From: WLMZ01 sp963732585
Lineage (GTDB): Bacteria > Actinomycetota > Acidimicrobiia > Acidimicrobiales > Ilumatobacteraceae
Assembly: GCA_963732585.1 (NCBI GenBank)
Contig: CAVSZY010000003.1
Span: forward strand, 496,001 to 560,000
Direction: 5' to 3'
DNA length: 64,000 bases
The notes below the pieces were generated by a model, which searched no databases, was not told where the DNA came from, and saw only the letters and a list, made by a program, of their open reading frames with translations. The position numbers were made by a program, and so were the translations under genes. Shown in pieces: positions 1-9,368 of this stretch. Numbering within the stretch: the stretch's first letter is position 1; each line of letters begins with the position of its first letter.

Positions 1-57
1 TGAAAGTGCTAGATCGCGTTACTATTGGTTGTTCTCTGGAAGCGGGTGGAGCGACCG

Positions 58-2304
58 ATGAACCACGAACGTGCTCGCCGGATGGCAGCAATCTTGGCAC
101 TCATGATCTCATGCTTGGTGGCCGTCCTCGGGCAAGTGGCCCCGGTGTCGGCCGCCTGCAACCGTGGCGAACGCCTCGGTGCCGCAGCGCTCACGAACGC
201 CTTTGCTCCGCCTGGGCTCGGCGCCAGCGGTAGCGCGCAGGGTTTTGGCGGTGGCGACTATCAGCGGGCGTTCTCCTTGCCCGACGGGCGCGTGCTGTGG
301 ATGTTCCAAGACATCTTCTTCTCCAACGACAACAATCTCGCCGATCCGCTCAACAATGCCGCCCACAACGCCGGCCTGATTCAAGACGGCGCCTGCTTCA
401 CGATCATTGGCAGCCAGGGCGCCGATCTCGTCGGCCGTTCGTTGACCACGGGCAGTTCGCGATGGTTCTGGACGATGGACGGCGAGATCGGTTTCGACGG
501 CAATCTGTGGCTGTTCGTGGTCGAGATGCGCAACCCGAGCGGCACCGGCGCAACCTATGGTGCCCTTCCGGTGCGGACCTGGCTGGCAATCCTCGACCCG
601 TTCACCTTGACGCAGCTCTACTTCGAGCCGGCCCCCGACAGCGGCCCCGATCTCTACGGCTGGTCGGTCGTGTCCACCGACCAATACAGCTACCTCTATA
701 GCCACTGTTATCGCCAGTTCGCCTTCGACGTTGCCGGACCTGGGCAGTTCGACAGCAACTGCACGCCGCACACCTATCTGGCCCGAGTCCCGCTCGGCCA
801 CTTCGAACGTCAACCCGAATATTGGAACGGCTCCGGTTGGAGCAGCGACAAGAACCTGGCCTCGCCAATCCTCAGCCGTGGCGTCTCCAACGAGATGAGC
901 GTGCAGTGGTTCGGTGACACCTTCGTCAGCGTCACCAAGCGAGATGCCTGGTGGGGGACCGTGATCCACGTCGATAAAGCGCCGACGCCACAGGGCCCGT
1001 GGACTGCGGCGCAAGCCGACATCCCCGTCGTCTTCGATCGAAAGTGCGCTACCGGATGTGGGAATTACGCCGCCCAGCTCCTGCCATGGGTCGACGCGGA
1101 GGGCAAGCTGACCGTGGCCTTATCGAACGGCGCCGAGTTTCATCTGTGGCTGGCGGATGGTTCGCTCTATCGTCCGAGCTTTTATTCGATTGCGCTGCCG
1201 GCCTCGCCATCGAGCAGCCCAACCACGCCGTCAGCGTTGCCGGCGGCACGCGGCGACTCGGGATTTGTGGCACTGACTCCGAGCCGCGTCCTCGACACTC
1301 GCAAAGCTGGCACGACGCGACCACAACTCGCTGCAGGCTCGATTGCTCAGATCGATCTGCGGGCGATTGGCATGCCGAGCACAGCGACCGCCGTTGCCTT
1401 GAATCTGACCGCCGTCAACGCCACCGCCGATGGGTGGGTGCGGGCCTACCCGTGCGAGCAGGGCGGGTTGCAGACGTCCAACCTCAACCCGGTTGTCGGC
1501 CGCGTGGCCACCAACAGCGCAACCGTCGCCGTCGGTGCCGGAATGATCTGTCTGCTGACTGCACAGCCGGTCGATCTCGTCGTCGACCTCAATGGCTGGT
1601 TGACGACCGATTCGACCATCGGCTTGCTGCCGAGTGTCGCCACCCGACTCGTCGACACGCGTAGCGGACTGGGTGGCGCGCTGCTGCAGCCGGGTGTGCA
1701 GCGTGAGGTGACCGTCGTCGGTGCGGGTTCGACGACCACCGCAGTCGCCTTGAACATCACCGCCGTGGCACCACGAACGGGTGGTTTCATCACCGTCTGG
1801 CCGTGCGGCGTCACCCGACCCACGGCGTCGAATCTCAATCCGACCCCGGGCGTCACCGCACCGAACATGGTCAACGTCAAGGTTGGCACCGCCGGCAAGG
1901 TGTGTCTCTACTCGACGGCGCGCACCGACATCGTCATCGATCGACTCGGCGAGTACCGCGCCGACGCAGCGACGAGGTTTGCGTCGTTGACCCCGTTGCG
2001 GGTGCTCGACACGAGAGGCGACCGCAATCCTCGCCACCAGAGCATGTTGCCGTTCATAGTCGCCGTCGGCGATGTCGTTGCCGTGCAGGCCAATCTCACT
2101 GCTGTGCACGGCCGAACACCGGGCTTCCTCAGTGGCTACCGTTGCATGGACCAATTGTGGCCGGGCACGTCGAACGTCAACTTCGACATCCAGACCGCAA
2201 GCGCGAACTCGGCGCTGGTGGCATCTGGGCGCGGTTACAGCTGTGTCTACGCCTCGACCGAGGTCGAGCTTGTCTTCGACGTCTTTGGGGTCTGGACCCG
2301 CTGA
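58..2304 (+). CDS. Secreted beta-propeller-like protein with three C-terminal ~120-residue repeats
   Basis: About 748 aa. Start chosen at ATG 58, which begins a clear Sec signal (basic n-region, hydrophobic core, cleavage near VSAA) behind a GGTGGAG-like ribosome site; an in-frame TTG at 25 would only add unlikely residues. Residues ~40-390 resemble secreted propeller-type domains of the DUF4185/DUF5005 kind (LPDGRVLWMFQD, repeated Trp/Tyr blades). Residues ~402-518, 521-636 and 641-748 are three copies of one module. Each opens with a (R)(V/L)(L/V)DTR motif, continues with VALN(L/I)TAV and SNLNP-like motifs, and ends in a D(L/V)V(V/I)D-type strand with paired cysteines. The module is common in extracellular proteins of Acidimicrobiia; its ligand is not known to me. 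A surface or secreted role is inferred; no catalytic residues were recognised. Confidence 0.75.
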   Translation: MNHERARRMAAILALMISCLVAVLGQVAPVSAACNRGERLGAAALTNAFAPPGLGASGSAQGFGGGDYQRAFSLPDGRVLWMFQDIFFSNDNNLADPLNNAAHNAGLIQDGACFTIIGSQGADLVGRSLTTGSSRWFWTMDGEIGFDGNLWLFVVEMRNPSGTGATYGALPVRTWLAILDPFTLTQLYFEPAPDSGPDLYGWSVVSTDQYSYLYSHCYRQFAFDVAGPGQFDSNCTPHTYLARVPLGHFERQPEYWNGSGWSSDKNLASPILSRGVSNEMSVQWFGDTFVSVTKRDAWWGTVIHVDKAPTPQGPWTAAQADIPVVFDRKCATGCGNYAAQLLPWVDAEGKLTVALSNGAEFHLWLADGSLYRPSFYSIALPASPSSSPTTPSALPAARGDSGFVALTPSRVLDTRKAGTTRPQLAAGSIAQIDLRAIGMPSTATAVALNLTAVNATADGWVRAYPCEQGGLQTSNLNPVVGRVATNSATVAVGAGMICLLTAQPVDLVVDLNGWLTTDSTIGLLPSVATRLVDTRSGLGGALLQPGVQREVTVVGAGSTTTAVALNITAVAPRTGGFITVWPCGVTRPTASNLNPTPGVTAPNMVNVKVGTAGKVCLYSTARTDIVIDRLGEYRADAATRFASLTPLRVLDTRGDRNPRHQSMLPFIVAVGDVVAVQANLTAVHGRTPGFLSGYRCMDQLWPGTSNVNFDIQTASANSALVASGRGYSCVYASTEVELVFDVFGVWTR

Positions 2305-2308
2305 CGGA

Positions 2309-2803
2309 CTACTTCAGTGCGGCGAGAGCGGCGACGTAATCGGGTTCTTGGGCGATTTCGGGAACCAACTCGGAGTAGGTCACCTCGCCGTCGCCATTGA
2401 GCACGACGACAGCACGTGCCAGCAGACCGCGCAGCGGCCCGTCGACCATGGTGACGCCAAAATCGGCGCCGAAGCTCGAGCGGAACGTCGATGCCGATTG
2501 CACATTCTCCAGGCCCTCGGCACCGCAGAAGCGGCCAAGAGCGAAGGGCAGATCGGCGCTGACGCACAACACCGTGGTGTTCTCCAACGAAGCAGCCTCG
2601 CTGTTGAAGCGGCGCACGCTGGCGGCGCAGACGCCGGTGTCGACGGAGGGAAAGATGTTGAGCACGACGTTACGCCCGGCGAAATCGCCAGGGGTGACGT
2701 CGCCTAGCCCGGTTCCGGTGACGGTGAACGCCGGCGTTGAGCCGGTTGCGGGCAAATCGCCCGATGTGTGGATCGGATTACCGCGGAAGTTGATTTCAGC
2801 CAT
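2309..2803 (-). CDS. tpx: Thiol peroxidase Tpx (atypical 2-Cys peroxiredoxin)
   Basis: 164 aa, the normal Tpx length. The peroxidatic Cys59 lies in PSVDTGVCA and the resolving Cys93 in LGRFCGAEG, matching the 61/95 pair of E. coli Tpx. The thioredoxin fold is intact from MAEINFRGNP to the end. It reduces hydroperoxides in the cytoplasm with electrons from thioredoxin. It is transcribed convergently with the secreted protein to its left, with only four bases between the stop codons, and has no operon partner. Confidence 0.95.
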   Translation of the reverse strand: MAEINFRGNPIHTSGDLPATGSTPAFTVTGTGLGDVTPGDFAGRNVVLNIFPSVDTGVCAASVRRFNSEAASLENTTVLCVSADLPFALGRFCGAEGLENVQSASTFRSSFGADFGVTMVDGPLRGLLARAVVVLNGDGEVTYSELVPEIAQEPDYVAALAALK

Positions 2804-2825
2804 TGGAGATTCCTAGCAGGTAGGG

Positions 2826-2843
2826 GAGCTTCGACGGAAGCTC
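2826..2843 (-). other. Short hairpin in the tpx upstream region
   Basis: GAGCTTC / GAAGCTC, a perfect 7-bp inverted repeat with a 4-base loop, sits about 23 bases upstream of the tpx start codon. No T-run follows on either strand, so it is not an obvious terminator. It could be a leader hairpin or an operator for tpx. The rest of the 2804-3016 intergenic stretch shows nothing I can name. Confidence 0.3.
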
Positions 2844-3016
2844 TCATGGCTAGTGTTCGTCGAGACGTTCTTTGGCTGAGTCGCTACCGCATGGTCGTGT
2901 ACGACCGTCGTCGATGTCGCACAGGCATGCGGCAGCTGCGTGGAAAGGTTCTTTCATGATCGGACCGAGCGCCACCACCCCGGCCCGGGTCCGCGTCTGT
3001 CCGGCTCGTCTGTGCA

Positions 3017-3676
3017 CTACGGTGCGTCGTCAGCGTCGTCAGCCGATGCGCGTGGTTGTGCGGTCGGGCGTGTCGACTTACGCATCGATTGGACGATGCT
3101 GAGCACCAGAAAAGCGGCAAACAATCGCCACTGATTGTCCTCGATCCATTCCAGCGCATCTTTCAGCTCGGCCTCGAATTGCCAGGCGGCGATGCGGATC
3201 CAGACCAGCCGAAAGACGATGCCAGCCGAGATGGCGATCAGGAACCGGCGGGCGCGGATCTTGCGTTGACCGACGAGCGCGCAGGCGATGTTGCTCCCCG
3301 GAAAAATGAACAGCAGCAGCCATCCGAAACGATCGGCGGCCTGCTGCATCCAGCGCAACGTCGCTGGCGGGTTGGCACCAGCCTGCGCCTCGAGCCAGCC
3401 GAAGCCACGGTCACCGTAGTGATAGCCGAGCAGATACAGCACCCATCCGGCGGCGAGTAGGCGGAGGTAGCCGATCAGCGCGTAGGCCACAGGGTTGAGC
3501 CCGGCAGCAGAGGAAAAGAGGAGGTGACGCATTCGCGAGCTCAGCGCCAACAGCAGTCCGGGATTGTCGTTGACCAGTGTTGGGGCGGTGAAGAACCCGA
3601 TCTGGGTGCACGCCACCAGCGCGGCGAAGCAGGCCAGCAAGATGCGCAGGCGTGTGTCAGCGGTTGGCTTGCTCAT
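3017..3676 (-). CDS. Polytopic membrane protein, DedA/VTT-like
   Basis: 219 aa from ATG 3676 (MSKPTADTRLR). An upstream in-frame extension would run through the divergent tetR promoter and was rejected. Four to five hydrophobic segments: ~12-30, ~58-85, ~118-140 (GWLLLFIFPGSNIACALVG) and ~148-165, with a final one near the C-terminus. The order of a Gly-rich membrane segment, a YGDRGFGWLE-type loop and a PGSNIACALVGQRK re-entrant-like stretch recalls DedA family (SNARE-associated/VTT) proteins, but the match is by eye. It diverges from the TetR gene, so the two share an 84-base control region. Confidence 0.55.
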   Translation of the reverse strand: MSKPTADTRLRILLACFAALVACTQIGFFTAPTLVNDNPGLLLALSSRMRHLLFSSAAGLNPVAYALIGYLRLLAAGWVLYLLGYHYGDRGFGWLEAQAGANPPATLRWMQQAADRFGWLLLFIFPGSNIACALVGQRKIRARRFLIAISAGIVFRLVWIRIAAWQFEAELKDALEWIEDNQWRLFAAFLVLSIVQSMRKSTRPTAQPRASADDADDAP

Positions 3677-3732
3677 CTCGGTGGGATTCGGCACAGAACA
3701 ACGAGGGTAACCGCCCAACAAGTGGTTGACAG

Positions 3733-3758
3733 TGAGATGAAATCGTCTTATCGTCTCA
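3733..3758. promoter_or_regulatory. Imperfect palindrome upstream of tetR, candidate operator
   Basis: TGAGATGA...TCGTCTCA: outer arms TGAGA/TCTCA match exactly, with 8 of 13 positions symmetric about 3745/3746. It ends two bases before the preferred tetR ATG at 3761 and lies in the divergent gap with the membrane-protein gene. That is the usual place for a TetR self-regulatory operator. The binding protein is inferred from position only. Confidence 0.35.
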
Positions 3759-3760
3759 TC

Positions 3761-4351
3761 ATGTCCCCGACAGAGCGCAAGATTCTCGACGCTGCGCAAC
3801 GGTGTTGCGAACGTTGGGGTTTGACCCGGGTGTCCATCGATGACATCGCCCGTGACGCGGGCGTCTCGCGGGCAACGCTCTATCGCATGTTTCCTGGTGG
3901 TAAAGACGTCGTCTTCGACGCGTTGCGCGTCGACAGACTCGAAGCGTTCTTCGCCGAAATGCAAACCGAGATCGGTGATTCCGATTCGTTGGAAGATCTG
4001 CTCGTGCAAACCGTGGTCTTTGCCACCGTGTCATTGCGCCACGACGAGCACCTGGCCATCATGCTGGCTGGCGAACCTGGCGAAACACTCCGCCAGCTCA
4101 CCGTGCAGGGCCTGCCGCGCATTATCCGCATGGCTTCGCTGTTTCTTGCCCCGCGGGTCGCCCCGTTCGTCGAGCCTGGCAAGGCCGACGAGCTCGTCGA
4201 TCTGCTCTCCCGCCTGGTCATTTCCTACTTCCTGGCGCCGTCTCAACATGTCGACCTTGGCGAGCCCGAGTCGGCACGTCAATTCGTCCAAACCCACATC
4301 CTGCCCATCTACGAACCGTTCGAACTCTCTCAGAAGGCGTCACTCTCATGA
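3761..4351 (+). CDS. TetR/AcrR-family transcriptional regulator
   Basis: 196 aa from ATG 3761 (ATG 3737 would add eight residues and overlap the palindrome). The N-terminal helix-turn-helix is classical: ILDAAQRCCERWG, then VSIDDIARDAGVSRATLYRMFPGGKD, residues ~8-55. The C-terminal two thirds is the variable ligand and dimerisation domain. Its stop overlaps the next ATG by four bases (ATGA), so it is translationally coupled to the di-iron protein and probably controls it. Confidence 0.9.
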   Translation: MSPTERKILDAAQRCCERWGLTRVSIDDIARDAGVSRATLYRMFPGGKDVVFDALRVDRLEAFFAEMQTEIGDSDSLEDLLVQTVVFATVSLRHDEHLAIMLAGEPGETLRQLTVQGLPRIIRMASLFLAPRVAPFVEPGKADELVDLLSRLVISYFLAPSQHVDLGEPESARQFVQTHILPIYEPFELSQKASLS

Positions 4352-5475
4352 CCATCGTGCACAACGACAACATGTCCATCATCGGCCGCACCGAAGTCAA
4401 CGACATCGAGGGCATTCTTTCGATCCCGTTGATGGACCCCACCGAAGTGACACACTCAGTGTCCAACCTCGCCCCGGCCATCTTCACCTGGGACTACTCG
4501 CTGGCCCGGCCACAACTGCGTCGCCTGTACGAAAAGGCCAAGACTGGGCAATGGAACAGTTCGATCGATCTCGACTGGTCGATCGACGTCGACGTCGACA
4601 AGACGGTGCGCGAGAACTCCGAAGCGATGGGCCGCGGCCTGAACGTCGAGAACTTCGTCGGCACGCCGGTGGAGAAGTGGTCGGATAAGGAATGGCACCA
4701 GTTCAACATCGAGGGGTTGAACTGGCAGCTCAGCCAGTTCCTCCACGGTGAGCAAGGTGCCCTGATCTGCACAGCAAAGATCGTCGAGACGGTGCCGTGG
4801 TACGACGCCAAGCTCTATGCGAGCACCCAGGTGATGGACGAAGCCCGCCACGTCGAGGTCTTCGGTCGCTATTTGCACGAAAAGCTCGGTGGCTCGTATC
4901 AGATCAACGCCCACCTGATGATGTTGATCGATGACATCATCAACGATTCGCGCTGGGACATGACCTACCTCGGCATGCAGATCATGATCGAAGGCCTGGC
5001 GCTGGCGGCGTTCGGTTTTCTTCACGAATTCACCCGTGAGCCGCTACTGAAGTCGCTATTGCGTTATGTGATGAGCGACGAGGCGCGCCACGTGGCCTTC
5101 GGTGTGCTCAGCCTGAAAGAGGCCTACGCCGAGATGAGCGACGCGGAGATGAAGGATCGCCAGGAGTTCGCCTTCGAAGCAGCGGTGCGCATGCGCGACC
5201 GTTTCATGCAGCAAGAGGTCTGGGAGCGCATGGGCGTCAACACCCGCGATGTGGTTCCGGTGGTGCTACAAGACCCGACCCGCAAGATTTTCCAGTCGAT
5301 GCTGTTCAGCAAGATCGTGCCGAACTGCAAGAAGTTGGGCCTGCTCGACCGCAACGACAAGTGGTTGCGCCACCGTTTCGAGGAGATGGGTGTGATCCAG
5401 TTCGAAGACTGGACAGACACCAGCGAGGAATACCTCGACTTCTCCCTGGAGTCGGCCGGGCAAGCCCCGGCCTGA
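4348..5475 (+). CDS. Ferritin-like di-iron carboxylate oxygenase/oxidase
   Basis: 375 aa. A complete six-ligand di-iron set is visible: Glu135 (HGEQGA), Glu165/His168 (MDEARH), Glu215 (MIEGLA) and Glu245/His248 (SDEARH). This is the two-EARH pattern of ribonucleotide-reductase-R2-like and AurF-like non-haem di-iron enzymes. Length and spacing are far from bacterioferritin, so iron storage is unlikely; oxygenation or desaturation of an organic substrate is more probable. It is translationally coupled to the TetR gene upstream and to the DUF2817 gene downstream (TGATG). The substrate is unknown; fatty acid or aldehyde derivatives are plausible from the family, not from this sequence. Confidence 0.8.
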   Translation: MTIVHNDNMSIIGRTEVNDIEGILSIPLMDPTEVTHSVSNLAPAIFTWDYSLARPQLRRLYEKAKTGQWNSSIDLDWSIDVDVDKTVRENSEAMGRGLNVENFVGTPVEKWSDKEWHQFNIEGLNWQLSQFLHGEQGALICTAKIVETVPWYDAKLYASTQVMDEARHVEVFGRYLHEKLGGSYQINAHLMMLIDDIINDSRWDMTYLGMQIMIEGLALAAFGFLHEFTREPLLKSLLRYVMSDEARHVAFGVLSLKEAYAEMSDAEMKDRQEFAFEAAVRMRDRFMQQEVWERMGVNTRDVVPVVLQDPTRKIFQSMLFSKIVPNCKKLGLLDRNDKWLRHRFEEMGVIQFEDWTDTSEEYLDFSLESAGQAPA

Positions 5476-6548
5476 TGGCTGCGCTCGCCTCGCTGGCGAC
5501 CAGTTATCGCCAGGCCAGAGAGCGCTTTTTCGCCGCGGCTCAGCAAGCTGGTGCCCGCTGCGACAGCTACCCTCACCCGCTGTTGGGCGTCGAGGGTGAG
5601 GCGTTGGCGGTCGATGTCGCTGCGCTCGGTCCCGCCGAGGCGGAACTGGTCATTGTCGTTGTCTGCGCCACCCATGGCGTCGAGGGCTACTGCGGCTCGG
5701 CGTTGCAGACCCATTGGTTGACGTACTGTGCGTCTGATCTGCCCGCCGACGTGCGTCTGCTGATGGTCCACGGGCTCAATCCCTACGGATTCTCCTGGGT
5801 GCGTCGGGTGAACGAAGACAACGTCGACCTCAACCGCAACTTCGTCGATTGGCACGTGCCTGCACCGGAGAACTACGACTACACCACCGTGCACGACCTC
5901 GTTGTGCCGGCAACCTGGGACGAACAAGCCCAGGCGGATTCGACGAGCGCCTTGTTCGGATTCGTCAACGAATGGGGTCTCGACCGCTTGCAAGCCGTGC
6001 TCAGCGGCGGTCAATACCGCCACCCCGATGGTGTCTTCTACGGTGGCACCGCGCCGGTGTGGTCGCACCGTTGGCTGCGTCACTGGGCCGCCGAAGCGCT
6101 GTCCGACGCCAGCGAGGTGCGGATCATCGACCTGCACACCGGGCTCGGACCGTGGGGCGTTGGCGAACTGATCGTCAGCCCGGCTCCCGGCGATGCCGAG
6201 TTCGTCCGGGCAGCGGCCGTGTGGGGCGATGTCCGCTCGATGCACGGTGGCGACAGCGTCTCGGCGGTGTTGGACGGCGATTGGTCCAACGTGGCCCATC
6301 AATTTGCGCCCCAGGCCACGGTCATCGCGGTGAGCATCGAATACGGTACGGTCGATCTGATCGCCGTCATGCAGGCGCTGCGCGCCGATGCCTGGCTGCA
6401 CGCCCGTGGCGACCCGCGAGGCCCCGACGCTGCAGCGATTCGGGCCCAGGTGCGCGCCGCCTTCGCCGATGACGACCCAGCGTGGATCGCTGCCTGCTGG
6501 CCGCGCTTCCATCAGGTGTTGACCGCCGCAGCGAGCGCCTCGTTGTAG
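5475..6548 (+). CDS. DUF2817 family zinc hydrolase (M14-like)
   Basis: 357 aa from ATG 5475, whose first base is the last base of the previous stop. Motifs fit DUF2817: a THGVEG zinc-binding HxxE (His67, Glu70), NPYGFSWVRRVNEDNVDLNRNF, and an IDLHTGLG strand carrying the third likely ligand. The family has the carboxypeptidase M14/succinylglutamate desuccinylase fold and probably cleaves amide or peptide bonds, but no physiological substrate is established. Coupling to a di-iron oxygenase and a TetR regulator suggests a small catabolic or modification module. Confidence 0.8.
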   Translation: MAALASLATSYRQARERFFAAAQQAGARCDSYPHPLLGVEGEALAVDVAALGPAEAELVIVVVCATHGVEGYCGSALQTHWLTYCASDLPADVRLLMVHGLNPYGFSWVRRVNEDNVDLNRNFVDWHVPAPENYDYTTVHDLVVPATWDEQAQADSTSALFGFVNEWGLDRLQAVLSGGQYRHPDGVFYGGTAPVWSHRWLRHWAAEALSDASEVRIIDLHTGLGPWGVGELIVSPAPGDAEFVRAAAVWGDVRSMHGGDSVSAVLDGDWSNVAHQFAPQATVIAVSIEYGTVDLIAVMQALRADAWLHARGDPRGPDAAAIRAQVRAAFADDDPAWIAACWPRFHQVLTAAASASL

Positions 6549-6684
6549 CGCTGTGGCGAGCACGGCACGTTTGTGCCGGAGTTCACTGGCATTGAAAAAA
6601 GTATGCGTGCGTTCAATCGGTGATCGGCGGCGCGAGAATGGAAGCGACTCCGGTGCCGCCGCGCCGAGGAAGGACAACCCCGCA

Positions 6685-7597
6685 ATGCCCCGCTTTGGTC
6701 GAGTACTCACCGCGATGGTCACGCCGTTTCATGCCGATGGTTCGCTGAACCTCGACGGTGCCCAGGCCCTTGCCCGCTACCTGCAGGCCAACGGCAACGA
6801 CGGATTGGTCGTCGCTGGCACCACTGGTGAAGCGCCTGCGCTCAGTGAGGCCGAGACCTTGGCCTTGTTCGCCGCCGTGATCGAAGCGGTAACCATTCCG
6901 GTGATCGCCGGCATCGGCAGCAACAACACCGCCCACTCCGTCCACATGACCACCGAGGCAGCAGCGCTCGGTGCCGCCGGCGCCCTGGCCGTCTGTCCGT
7001 ATTACAACCGCCCATCACAGGCGGGCATCGACGCGCACATGCGCGCCATCGCCGGCGGCCAGCGACCTGCCGGTGATGCTCTACGACATCCCCGTGCGTT
7101 CTGGTCGCAAGATCAACACCGCGACCGTGCTCAAACTCGCTGCTGAGGTGCCAAATATCGTCGCCCTGAAAGACGCGGCTGGCAACCCGGGGGAGACAGC
7201 GGCATTGATCAGCTCCGCTCCAGCAGGGTTCGAGGTCTACAGCGGCGACGACGTGATGACCCTTGCGCTGCTGGCCAGCGGCATCGTCGGCACCGTCGGC
7301 GTGGCCACGCACTGGACCGGTGAAGATCACCAAGTGATGTTCGACTTGTGGGATAAGGGCGACACCGTTGGGGCCCGGTTGGTCAACTCGCGCATGTTGG
7401 AGAGCTTCGCATTCGAGACCGGTGACGATGCCCCGAACCCGATTCCGAGCAAGGCGATGATGCGCCACCTCGGTCTCGACGTTGGCCAAGCCCGGTTGCC
7501 GATGGGCGAGGCGCCATTGTTTGTCGTCGAGCGTGCACCACAAGTGTTCGCCAACCTGCAACGATGGAGGGATGCTTTTCCCCTCCGTCCGGCCTGA
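6685..7597 (+). CDS. dapA: 4-hydroxy-tetrahydrodipicolinate synthase DapA, with a +1 frameshift
   Basis: Condenses pyruvate with aspartate semialdehyde in lysine/diaminopimelate synthesis. The first part runs from ATG 6685 (AGGAAGG upstream) through GTTGEAPALSE and the CPYYNRPSQ loop. The rest, from SDLPVMLYDIPVRSG on, with the Schiff-base lysine in IVALKDAAG, lies one frame over. Removing one base at about 7051-7058 restores a continuous ~303-aa protein of normal DapA length. The gene is essential in peptidoglycan synthesis and the break fits the other single-base breaks in this window, so I read it as a sequence error. dapA followed by rnj is a conserved actinobacterial pair. Confidence 0.9.
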
Positions 7598-7603
7598 CCC
7601 ATC

Positions 7604-9265
7604 GTGAGCGAACCGCTACGAATTATCTTCCTCGGCGGTCTCGGCGAAATCGGCCGAAACTGCATGGTGATCGAGCAGCACAACGAGCTGCTGCTGATCG
7701 ACTGCGGTCTGATGTTCCCCGATTCCGACATGCACGGCATCGACCTTGTCTTGCCCGACTTCACCTGGCTGCGGGAGAACGCCGACCGAGTCGTCGGCTG
7801 CGTCGCTACCCACGGGCACGAGGATCACGTCGGCGCCTTGCAGTTCCTGCTGCGCGAGCTCAGTTTCCCGATCTTCGGTTCAGCTGTCACGCTTGGTCTC
7901 GCTCGCAACCGCATCGAAGAGGCCGGCCTGATGGGGCGCACCGAATTGGTGGTCGTCAAGGATGGCGAGCGCCGCAAGATCAGCACCTTCGACGTCGAAT
8001 TCCTGCCGGTGACCCACTCGGTGCCGCACGCCCATGCCGTTGTCCTGCACACGGCCCAAGGCGTGATCATCCACTCCGGCGACTTCAAGCTCGATCTCAC
8101 CCCGGTCGATGGGCGGCGCACCGATCTTGCTCGCCTCGGCGAGATTGCCAAAACCGACGGTGTGCGCCTACTGATGATGGACAGCACCAACTCCGAAGAA
8201 TGCGGCCATGCTCCCAGCGAAACCAGTGTCGGGGTGACATTGCGGCGACTGTTCGCCGAACAAAAGGGCCGGCGGATCATCACCGCCAGCTTCGCCAGCC
8301 ACCTACACCGCATCCAGCAGATCGCCGACGCCGCGATCGCCAACGGGCGCGTTGTCGCCACCCTCGGGTTGAGCATCAAAAAGAACGTCCGCATGGGCCG
8401 TGAGCTGGGCATTCTGTCGATCCCCGACAAGTCGTTGATCGATATCGAAGAGGCCGACAACTACCCACCGGAGCGGCTGTGCATCGTTTCCACCGGCTCG
8501 CAGGGCGAACCGATGTCGGCGCTCAGCCTGCTGGCTCGCGGTGAGAACCGCTGGGTGAAAGTCGGCGATAACGACACGGTGATCCTCTCCAGCCATGCCA
8601 TTCCAGGCAACGAAGGCAACGTCAACCGAGTGATCGATGGGTTGCTACGCAACGGCGTCGAAGTGATCCACAGCGGCATCGCCGATGTCCACGCCACCGG
8701 CCACGCCCAAGCCGATGAGATCAAGACCTACCTGTCGATCGTCAATCCGGAGTACTACGTCCCGATCCATGGTGAATACCGCCACATGGTGGCCAACTCC
8801 AAGCTCGGCTTGACGATGGGCGTTGCCGCACCGAACGTTCTGATGTGCGAGGACGGCGACGTGCTGACGCTCGACGACAGCGGGCTGCAACAAACAGGGC
8901 GTGTCCCCGCTGGGTATCTGTACGTCGACGGCATCGTCGGCGACGTCGGCCAGGGAGTGCTGCGTGACAGGCGGGTGTTGGCCGAAGAAGGCGTCGTTGT
9001 CGTCGTCGTCACCGTCGACATCAGCAGCGGAAAGGTGCTGGTCGGGCCAGAGATCATCACTCGTGGCTGGGTCTATGCGCCAGAGGCCGAGGATCTGCTC
9101 GACGAGGCTTGCGACCGCATCGCCGACACCGTCGAGGCCGCGCTGGCCAAGGGTGAACGCAACGTCGATGCCCTGGAACGCGATGTCCGCCGCGCCGCTG
9201 GCAAGTTCGTCAACGAACGTACGAAACGGCGTCCGATGATCGTCCCGGTGGTGATGGAAGCCTGA
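7604..9265 (+). CDS. rnj: Ribonuclease J
   Basis: 553 aa from GTG 7604, six bases after dapA. The metallo-beta-lactamase core carries HGHEDH (His70, His72, Asp74, His75) for zinc binding, followed by the beta-CASP domain with FASHLHRIQQ and GSQGEPMSAL, and the C-terminal HxxGHA/HGEYRH ligands. The enzyme is a combined 5'-exonuclease and endonuclease in mRNA decay and rRNA maturation. Length and motif order are standard. Confidence 0.96.
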   Translation: MSEPLRIIFLGGLGEIGRNCMVIEQHNELLLIDCGLMFPDSDMHGIDLVLPDFTWLRENADRVVGCVATHGHEDHVGALQFLLRELSFPIFGSAVTLGLARNRIEEAGLMGRTELVVVKDGERRKISTFDVEFLPVTHSVPHAHAVVLHTAQGVIIHSGDFKLDLTPVDGRRTDLARLGEIAKTDGVRLLMMDSTNSEECGHAPSETSVGVTLRRLFAEQKGRRIITASFASHLHRIQQIADAAIANGRVVATLGLSIKKNVRMGRELGILSIPDKSLIDIEEADNYPPERLCIVSTGSQGEPMSALSLLARGENRWVKVGDNDTVILSSHAIPGNEGNVNRVIDGLLRNGVEVIHSGIADVHATGHAQADEIKTYLSIVNPEYYVPIHGEYRHMVANSKLGLTMGVAAPNVLMCEDGDVLTLDDSGLQQTGRVPAGYLYVDGIVGDVGQGVLRDRRVLAEEGVVVVVVTVDISSGKVLVGPEIITRGWVYAPEAEDLLDEACDRIADTVEAALAKGERNVDALERDVRRAAGKFVNERTKRRPMIVPVVMEA

Positions 9266-9368
9266 TTCGGGTTCGGGGCGCGTCCCAGCGCATTCGAGGG
9301 AAGTCAGATTTCTTGGCCTAGCATCCGGTGCCGTTGCGTTTGTTTGCAACAGTCCAAGGAGGACGAAG

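Noticed and set aside
3677..4009. N-terminal extension of the DedA-like protein to 330 residues
   Set aside because: It would overlap the tetR coding region and its promoter; ATG 3676 leads straight into the first membrane helix.
6553..6684. Upstream start for dapA adding ~44 residues
   Set aside because: The added peptide is Arg/Ser-rich and not part of any DapA; ATG 6685 has a good ribosome site and the conserved N-terminus.
5124..6722. 532-codon minus-strand open frame over the di-iron and DUF2817 genes
   Set aside because: Shadow of two genes with intact catalytic motifs on the plus strand.
7040..7075. Programmed ribosomal frameshifting in dapA, tsf, pyrH and the other broken genes
   Set aside because: No shared slippery sequence or downstream structure, and nine cases in 64 kb is implausible; single-base read errors explain all of them.
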